From Adenophora triphylla var. japonica (lineage: Eukaryota > Streptophyta > Magnoliopsida > Asterales > Campanulaceae), in contig JAFEMH010000072.1 of the NCBI GenBank assembly GCA_022495995.1, forward strand, positions 1-64,000: DNA of 64,000 nt, in the 5' to 3' direction. The translations under genes were made by a program, and so were the position numbers. Below are positions 57,383-64,000 of this stretch, piece after piece. The notes beneath the pieces are model-generated. The model worked only from the letters and a program-made list of their open reading frames with translations. It ran no database searches and was not told where the DNA came from. How positions within the stretch are numbered: position 1 is the stretch's first letter; each line of letters begins with the position of its first letter.

Positions 57383-58800
57383 TTAAGGATAAGTAGACCC
57401 TAGTCTAGCTACTCTTCGCGGGTTGGGTGCCCGGGTAACTTGAGCTTTCCTTCGTAGATCGGCCCACCTGAATTTCTTTCTTCGGATGCACACATGCGTC
57501 ACATGACCAAAATGCTTGTGGTACTCGCAGAACTTGGTCCTGTCAACTCTACTTGGGTTTCTCGGCTTATAATTCTCGAGAGGTGTGAGAAGGCCTCGTT
57601 TCACCAAATCGCCGAAAACTTTGCTCATGGGCATCCCAAAATCATCATGCCGACGTTTATGACCTTGCACTTCCCGAATCGACCTCTTACCATAGCTTTC
57701 TGTTTTTGGCCCATGGAGGTTCTCGAGCTTCCCATCTTCTATCAACTTCGGATCTCATACCTCAAATAGGTGCAATCATCAGTGTCGTGTCCAGGGTATT
57801 GATGGAAAAGACAATGCTTAGACTCATCCAACTGAGCATTGTGGTTCCTGGGCTTCCAATTTTCCAGTGGCTTTATGAGTTTTTCTTTCATTAGCTCTTC
57901 TAGAATCTTGCTTAAAGGCATCTCTGCATCGTCAAAGTGAAAGGAGCGAGGTTTTTGGGAAACCTTGTTGTTCTCAAGACTTTGATCTTCTTTGTCCAAT
58001 TGGTTCCCACTGTTTGAATTTGGTGAAGGAAGCTACGACACCCTTTTCTTTGTGAGGGATCTTGAGCCGAATGCAGTTCTTTGCTTAATCTTGGTGGCAT
58101 TGGGTTACACTTGGTGGAATCATTTTCGTGCTTGGCTCGACATCTTGGGTCAGGGGAGTATTGATACTCATCATGAGGTCAAGCTTCTCTTGCATCTGTT
58201 GTACTTGTTCCATCAATATTACCACATGGGGGTCAACGGGGACTCTCGGGTTACCGGAATCGGCAACAGGACTTGTAGTAGCAAACCGACTACTGAATTC
58301 ATTAAGTCCGTAGGTGACAACTGAAAACTCGGATCATCCTTTGGCAACTCATGATCGCATTCGGGCGAGTATAGAGCTTGAACATAGCCACATATCTCAA
58401 GCGATTATGTGAGGTTGGAGCATAAACGCGTGTATTGCTTGAAAATGAGAGACAGTGGGGTGAAGCCCAATCCGTTACGAGGAGCCGAGGGCAATGGGGC
58501 CACGATGGTGGGATGTTGGAAAGGACTCGAGGAGAAGTGGTCCTTGGCAAGGGATCATATGTGGATGGAGGAAGGTATTGGTTATAGGCTGGGGGAGCTG
58601 AGATGGCTACTTCTGGAGTCTCATCTTCGACCACTACCAGAGAACCGTTGGACTCAACTGTTACTTGAACTCCATTGCGGCGAAGAGCACCGATGAGCAA
58701 TGACAGCTGCTCTTCATGAACCTTCTGGGCATTTTCCAAAGCCAGGACTAACTCTTCCTTCCTAAACATCTGATTTCCTGCACCCTCACCGTTTCTGTCA
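57383..58800 (-). pseudogene. gag of element B, broken
   Basis: On minus the N-terminal part at 58302-58769 begins MFRKEELVLALENAQKVHEE. Across a frame change the next part reads GNPRVPVDPHVVILMEQVQQ-MQEKLDLM (58150-58260), a typical Tat-lineage gag start. Two zinc-binding segments follow: KHCLFHQYPGHDTDDC at about 57765-57830 and KFCEYHKHFGHVTHVC at about 57490-57545, each after a LxxPLExxKPRN phrase (LIKPLENWKPRN, LLTPLENYKPRN). The doubled zinc unit is of note. Frameshifts and stops break it, and the pol that should follow is absent. Confidence 0.75.
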
Positions 58801-58989
58801 CAAATACGCCATTCGACTCTCCGAGCCGATGAACCTGTCCGAACCTAAGGTTTTTTCGAAAAGCCGTTGACCCAGTATTCTAGCCCACTTCTTTCTCGCT
58901 GCGGGAAAGGGACAGGCAAGGTTTAGGCTCGGGGATAGGTAAGGTAGGTAAGATTTAGACTTGGAGGTAAGTGTTTAGGCTAAAGGCTC

Positions 58990-59610
58990 AAGTAACATGC
59001 ACTTATCGCTTTAACTTTTGCTCGAAACACATTTTCTCCTAATCCTAATTGATCGGAAAAGATGAGACCTTGGAAGGTCAAGATTGGAAGTGGAGATCGG
59101 ACCGAGGAGGTCGCGATTAAGGACTTGACCGCGAAAGGTCAAGACAGGAAAAATAGGAAATCGGACCGAGGAGGTCTCGATTAGGGATTTGATCATGAAA
59201 GGTCGAGACAGGAAAATAGGAAATCGGACAGAGGAGGTCTCGATGAAAGGTCGAGACAGGAAAACCGGAAATCGGACTGAGGAGGTCTCGATTAGGGATT
59301 TGACCGCGAAAGGTCGAGACGGAAAACCGGAGATCGGACCGAGGAGGTCTCGATTAGGGTTTGACCATGAAAGGTCGGAATAGAAAATCGGAAATCGGAC
59401 CGAGGAGGTCTCGATTAGGGTTTAACCATGAAAGGTCGGAATAGAAAATCGGAAATCGGACCAAGGAGGTCTCGATTAGGGTTTGACCATGAAAGGTCGG
59501 AATAGAAAATCAGAAATCGGACCGAGGAGGTCTCGATTAGGGTTTGACCATGAAAGGTCAGAATAGAAAATCGGAAATCGGACCGAGGAGGTCTCGATTA
59601 GGGTTATCAG
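58990..59610. repeat. 61-bp tandem array in element B
   Basis: About ten units of GACCGAGGAGGTCTCGATTA, GGGTTTGACCATGAAAGGTC and GGAATAGAAAATCGGAAATC with period 61, more diverged at the left end. It lies between the primer-binding site and gag, that is, in the 5' leader of the element's RNA. GGTC/GACC pairs within each unit allow small hairpins. Confidence 0.92.
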
Positions 59611-61181
59611 AGATAGGAAAATGCAATTATGATTACATTAATTGTTCAAGTTTACTTAAAACAATGTCTTTTATTTATTTCTATTTGGTTGGAAAAGGGG
59701 ATTTGCCCTTCTTTTTCGCAACTACTCTAGATCCTGGATCAGTGGGTTCCGTCACTACGTCTATAAGCCCCTCGTATTCCACCTGTATTTCGACCTCCCG
59801 GGGTGGGACGGCCCGGGCGAGGGTCCTATAGGGCACGCGGATCCCACCGACCGAGAGTAAAGAACGCTTCTAACGGGTCTAGCGGGTCATAGGACCTTTC
59901 AACGCACGAGCGATGCGGATTATGGTCAAGGCAATACCGGGAAAGTCTCGTCTCTCTGCCTTAACGGAGTTTTGGCAGAGTTTTGCTTGATCGAATGACG
60001 TTTTGACTTTCGGTAATGTCCGAGAAAATAATAGGCATGGGTCGGGCGGCGAAAGCCGGATGACACAGTGTCACATTGAACTTCGTTGCATACACGGTGC
60101 GTGGGTCGGAATCGAAGTCAATGCCGGTCAAGATCTTGCCAATTTTTCCTTGTCGGAATTTTGGCAGAGCTTCGCTTGAGCGAAAGATCTTTTGATTTTT
60201 TTGGCAAAGACTCGATCTTGACTCTTACGCATTCCGTGCGGGTCAAGGTCAATAGTCAATGTCGGAGTCAAGATCCCACCGATTTTTCCTTGTCGGAATT
60301 TTGGCAGAGTTCTTCTTCCGTTATGAACTAAGGCTTGACCTTTACGAGGGTATGCAACTGGGCTATATGACACGGACTAGACCAAAAACCAACCAAAAAA
60401 GTCACGGTTTTTTTGAAACGTGTGACACGGACTGTGCATTGGTCGACACTGGCTGCCATGGGGAGGTTGGGATGATTCCGTGCGCGCCCGGGAGCATCGT
60501 AAGGCTGTCCGTGATCGCAGTGGAACCACCCTCGGGTTTGAAGGACGTGCGTGCAAAAGTGTACAGGATATATCAGGTGCGCGTAGTGTGCGGTCTCCTA
60601 AAAATGTTCCTTTTTGAGTTAAAACAGAGATTTTCATAATGTGTTTTAAAGGAATGATTTTCGGGATGGGGGAAAATGCAACACGTAAGCACGTAAATTT
60701 TCTGGGAGCCCCAGTCAGTCATGAAGCTGAGTAGCCCCAAGCTGCTAGGACTGCCAGATTAACCTCAATTTTTCCTGGTGGAATTGCCACTGAGGTCGCC
60801 CGGTCAGAATCCAATGAGGATTGAGCCGTACGACTGCATGGATCAATTTTCCAGGTTCCACTCCTTTTGCTATTTTTCGGGTTGTTTCCCGTTCAAAGTA
60901 TGCACAGATTCCAAGATGCAAATGATGCAATGCATGGTAAAGAAAGCAAGCATGATTAATGAAATCGGCGATGGGAGTCTAACCCGCTCAAAGGGAAAAG
61001 CTTTCTTTTATTTTTTCAAAATTTTTTTCGAAAAGGGATACTGGTACGTGGATTGTTAAACCACCGGTTATCCCAACTCCCACGTCAGGGAGTGTATAGG
61101 AAGGGTAAGTGGTTTCCACCTATATACCGAGTATCGATTTTTTTGTTTTGAAAATAAAAGCTTTTCTCCTTTAGGATGTTC
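59611..61181. repeat. 5' leader of element B with direct repeats
   Basis: A block with TTTTTCCTTGTCGGAATTTTGG-like sequence occurs at 60143 and 60287, with a looser copy near 59957 (AACGGAGTTTTGGCAGAG). Neighbouring sequence (CTTGACTCTTACG, GTGCGGGTCAAGGTCAA) repeats too, giving about 145-190-bp units. No coding sequence recognised. Confidence 0.55.
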
Positions 61182-61199
61182 CCCAGCAGAGTCGCCAAA
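61182..61199 (-). promoter_or_regulatory. Primer-binding site of element B
   Basis: On minus TTTGGCGACTCTGCTGGG directly follows the right LTR. It matches the type of site used by Ogre/Tat-group elements (tRNA-Arg complement, from memory), which fixes the transcription direction as minus. Confidence 0.7.
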
Positions 61200-61200
61200 C

Positions 61201-62803
61201 TGTGAATGTGGTGCCCAAATTTTTGTTGGATTCACGCGAGTTTGAAGACATCCGGTTTAATTTGAAAAAAACGGAGTCGCCACGCCATTTTGATTACCTC
61301 AAAACTTTGAAAAAAAGGTTTTTATGGGTTCGGAGGTTAAGTTACCCCTTGGAAAGAACGTTTGGCGTTCACCCAAGGTGCCTTGCCGGAGCAAGTCTCC
61401 CATGATTTCATTAATCGTGCTTGCTTGCGTGTTTTCTTGTGTGCATGTGTTTGAGGAAAAGAGGGGGGGGGAAATGTCCCAAGTTGTCTTCCGGACGTAC
61501 AAACCATTTGTTGGTTGTCGCTCGGGATTCCTTGGAATTTTATGTATTTGGGATTATGATCCCGTCCTCATCTTATGACTTGTGATCATCGCATTTTAAC
61601 CTCGGGACCCTCGGGACTTGCGTGATCGAGAGAATGACTCTCTTTTGGTCAAAGATGAGGTTCTTTAGAAAAGGAGGGTCCTTAGCCCATCAATCCTACG
61701 CTTTAAGACGGTCGAGCTCGTATAAAGGCTTCATACTCTTTCTTAAGCGATAATCGGAGATATAGGGTTCAAGGTTATCCCTTTCCAAAGAAATCATGAA
61801 CCTTTTAATGGAAGGAACGATGTAAAGATAGGATCTTTTACACCGGTCCGTTCCAAGGTTGGGGGATAGGGGAAATGCATGATGAAAAATGACTCTTTAA
61901 TGAAAAGATGACATTTTTGGTTTTAGCAAATGATGCTTTTTGATTGAAAGAAATGATCTTTATGCAAGTGATGCGTAAAGATAGGATTTTTATGCAAATG
62001 ATGCATGAAAAGGGTTTTTGAATGCAAAGGATGCATTTTTATTGAAAAGATTGGATTTTTATGTGCAAATGATGCATAAAAATGACATTTTTATTTGAAA
62101 ATGGGGGTTTTAGGTGCAAAGGATGCACCTTTATGAAAAAGACTACATTTTTATGACAAATGAGGTCTTAATGCATGCAAAAGGGAAAGGGGGTGATAAA
62201 GATGTGATCTTTATGAATAAATGCCAAGTCCCAAGCAAGATATATGAATGCAATGAGCAAGTATATCAATTAAAAGCAAGGTTAGGGCGTGCGAGGTTAC
62301 CAATTGCTTCCTTTGCTTCTTTGGTCGGAGCTAGGAGGAGAGGTTGGTCTTGGATCTTCAAGGAGGAGGGAGGGAGCTTCTTGGCCTTCTTCTTCACCTT
62401 CTTGAGCTTCCAGCAGTGTTCTTCACGTATTTGGAGTGTTTGTGGGTGACTTGCTATGGATTGTGTGTGTTGAAATGGGTAGAGGAGGGCTCTATTTATA
62501 GGCAGTCTGGATAAGGCTAATGAATCCGTGCGGCTAGGGCGACGAGCTAATGCAGCCGTGCGGCATTATCCATTGTGACTCAGCATTTCTAGAACCATGC
62601 AAGGTGGCAAATTCTAGAACCCTCTTCCTAATTAAGAAAAACGTGTTTCTTAATTTGGAAGGCTCCCTTCAGCCCTTAATTTAATTTGGGACTGTTCCAG
62701 AACATTTCCGGAACACTAGGAAGGTCCGGGGAATTACCGGGAAACTTACCGAAATTGCCGGGAAATTTAACCGGAAGGCATGAGCCAGATTTGGGTACTT
62801 ACA
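61201..62803 (-). repeat. 5' LTR of element B
   Basis: 1603 bp, matches 49893-51491 with about 16-18 differences by eye, mostly G/A and C/T, plus a G-run length change near 61465. TATAAATAGAGCCC on minus at 62500-62487 is the promoter; GCCGTGCGGC palindromes lie 30-80 bp upstream of it. Confidence 0.93.
62487..62585 (-). promoter_or_regulatory. LTR promoter of element B
   Basis: TATAAATA on minus at 62500-62493. Upstream on minus are two palindromic GCCGTGCGG-type boxes at about 62522-62535 and 62552-62565. The same arrangement is in the 3' LTR at 51181-51260. Confidence 0.55.
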
Positions 62804-64000
62804 GATACATCAGGTCTAGTACAAATCATGACATACATGATAGATCCAATAGCCGATGCGTATGGAATCTCATTCATTCTCTTTCGCTCACCAGTTGTCT
62901 TAGGACACTGAGTCTTGCTAAGAATAATACCATGGCCCATTGGCAAGTTTCCTCTATTAGAATTTTCCATCTTGAATCTTCTAAGAACTTTGTCAATGTA
63001 AGTACTTTGACTGAAACCAATCATCCTTTTAGGTCTATCTCTATAGATCTTGATGCTAAGGATGTAGGTGGCTTCACCCATATCTTTCATTGAGAAACAC
63101 TTCCCTAACCAACACTTGACAGTCTGAAGTGCAGGAATATCGTTCCCAATGAGTAAGATATCATCGACATACAGTATTAGAAATAGTAATACGCTCCCAC
63201 TGAATTTCATGTATACACATGGTTCATCTCGTTCTTGATGAAGCCAAACTCTTTGATCGATTCATCAAAATGAAGATTCCAACTCCTAGAAGCTTGCTTC
63301 AACCCATATATGGATCTTTGCAACTTGCATACTTTGTTAGAATTTTTCGGATCGACAAACCCTTTAGGTTGTGTCATATACACATCCTCAAGTAACTTAT
63401 CGTTTAGGAAAGCTGTTTTGACATCCATTTGCCATATCTCATAGTTGTAATATGCGTCTATGGCAATTAAAATTCTAACAGACTTAAGCATTGCAACTGG
63501 TGAAAAGGTTTCATCATAGTCAACACCATAAATTTGCCTATATCTCTTTGCTACAAGCCTAGCCTTGTAAGTATGCACCTTCCCATCCATGTCGGTCTTC
63601 TTTTTGAAGACCCACTTGCACCCTATGGTTTTTACACCTTCAGGTGGATCAATCAAGTTCCAAACTTGATTATCATGCATAGATTGTAATTCGGATTTCA
63701 TGGCTCCTAGACATTTATTCGAATCAGGAGTGGACATCGCCTCTTGATAGAAAGTAGGTTCGTCATTCTCAATGACTTCCACTTCATTACTTTCCGATAC
63801 GAGAAATTCATATCTCTCGGGTTCGGATCGTAACCTATTCGATCTACGATGGACTTATGCATCATTAACCAGTTTCATAACTCCTTGTGAACTTGGTTCC
63901 ATCTCTACTCTGGGTTCCATGTTATCTTCGGGCTCTTGAACTTCTTCAAGATTAATTTTACTCCTACTATATCCTTTATTGAGAAATTGTTTCTCAAGAA
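62804..64000 (-). pseudogene. Reverse transcriptase of copia C (upstream half of pol), runs off window
   Basis: On minus at 63207-63782: NQVWNLIDPPEGVKTIGCKW, TYKARLVAKRYRQIYGVDYD, WQMDVKTAFLNDKLLEDVYM and YGLKQASRSWNLHF. After a frameshift near 63205 the frame continues LILYVDDILLIGNDIP with the catalytic YVDD, then SMKDMGEATYIL and GLSQSTYIDKVL-like sequence, ending in CTRPDVS at 62808, where element B is inserted. Beyond 63782 the linker and integrase end continue to the window edge. Only one or two lesions are visible. Confidence 0.9.

Larger units (their letters stand above)
49893..62803 (-). mobile_element. Tat-like gypsy LTR element B, non-autonomous, inserted in copia C
   Basis: LTRs of about 1.6 kb at 49893-51491 and 61201-62803 differ at about 1 percent of positions. 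Flanks are both GATAC (49888-49892, 62804-62808). On minus, the primer-binding site TTTGGCGACTCTGCTGGGG follows the right LTR and a GAGGGGCTTC polypurine tract precedes the left one, so transcription is on minus. A gag remnant (57383-58800) is present. No RT, RNase H or integrase motif is seen anywhere in the 9.7-kb interior. A PMD gene lies on the opposite strand, with two tandem arrays. It must have moved using another element's enzymes. Confidence 0.9.

Noticed and set aside
51930..59610. Regular direct repeats resembling a CRISPR array
   Set aside because: Units are contiguous with no variable spacers, no cas genes, and they sit inside a plant retrotransposon.

Overview
The window is plant nuclear DNA, almost certainly angiosperm and probably eudicot. 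The evidence is a spliced plant P/U-type cyclin gene, plant Ty3/gypsy and Ty1/copia retrotransposons, Mutator-like and hAT DNA transposons, and many Stowaway-type MITEs with CTCCCTCC/GGAGGGAG ends and TA target sites. I see no bacterial operons, CRISPR arrays, rRNA or tRNA genes. Most reading frames belong to mobile elements or are shadows of them. The one ordinary host gene I can support is the cyclin at 15713-18496 (minus).

Layout. 1-12830: an old, damaged Tat-lineage gypsy element (element A, plus strand) with a partial 5' LTR, gag, protease-RT-RNase H-second RNase H-integrase, then a separate gene on the opposite strand (11528 to 7901) with its own TATA box, a leader splice donor and a 79-bp intron. 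12831-20891: non-coding DNA with a fold-back element, several MITEs and the cyclin gene, whose 2.2-kb intron holds MITEs. 20892-28836: a Pack-MULE-like element with a perfect 9-bp target duplication. It carries two exon pieces of an AAA-ATPase gene resembling CIP111 and a 123-bp minisatellite, and a nearly complete copia element (21294-26001, minus) sits inside the captured exon.

28938-33987: a hAT element (8-bp target duplication, ZMYM1/TTF-type transposase, internally deleted) with a second MULE (30867-33595) nested in it. 34130-36237: a short copia element with unusual LTR ends (TATTAG...CTAATA) and a minisatellite in place of most of its coding region. 36503-38618: a deleted hAT element with a BED-finger transposase N-terminus and a possible captured DSK2/ubiquilin-like exon. 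38990-39830: a copia RT relic. 39885-43220: a 3.3-kb solo LTR. 43252-43816: two MITEs side by side.

45300-64000: a three-level nest. A chromovirus-like gypsy pol (D, minus) is cut in its RT by copia element C (LTR 47678-49242, minus). C is cut in its pol by a 12.9-kb Tat-like element B (49893-62803, minus, target duplication GATAC). B has LTRs about 1 percent apart and a gag remnant but no visible pol. On the opposite strand it carries a plant-mobile-domain (PMD) gene, and it also holds 60-bp and 61-bp tandem arrays. C resumes at 62804 and runs out of the window.

The most interesting theme is that both Tat-type elements carry a different host-like gene in antisense, each with plant-style gene structure. 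Target duplications let nearly every insertion be bounded to the base and ordered in time. All family assignments were made by reading the sequence; no database search was run.
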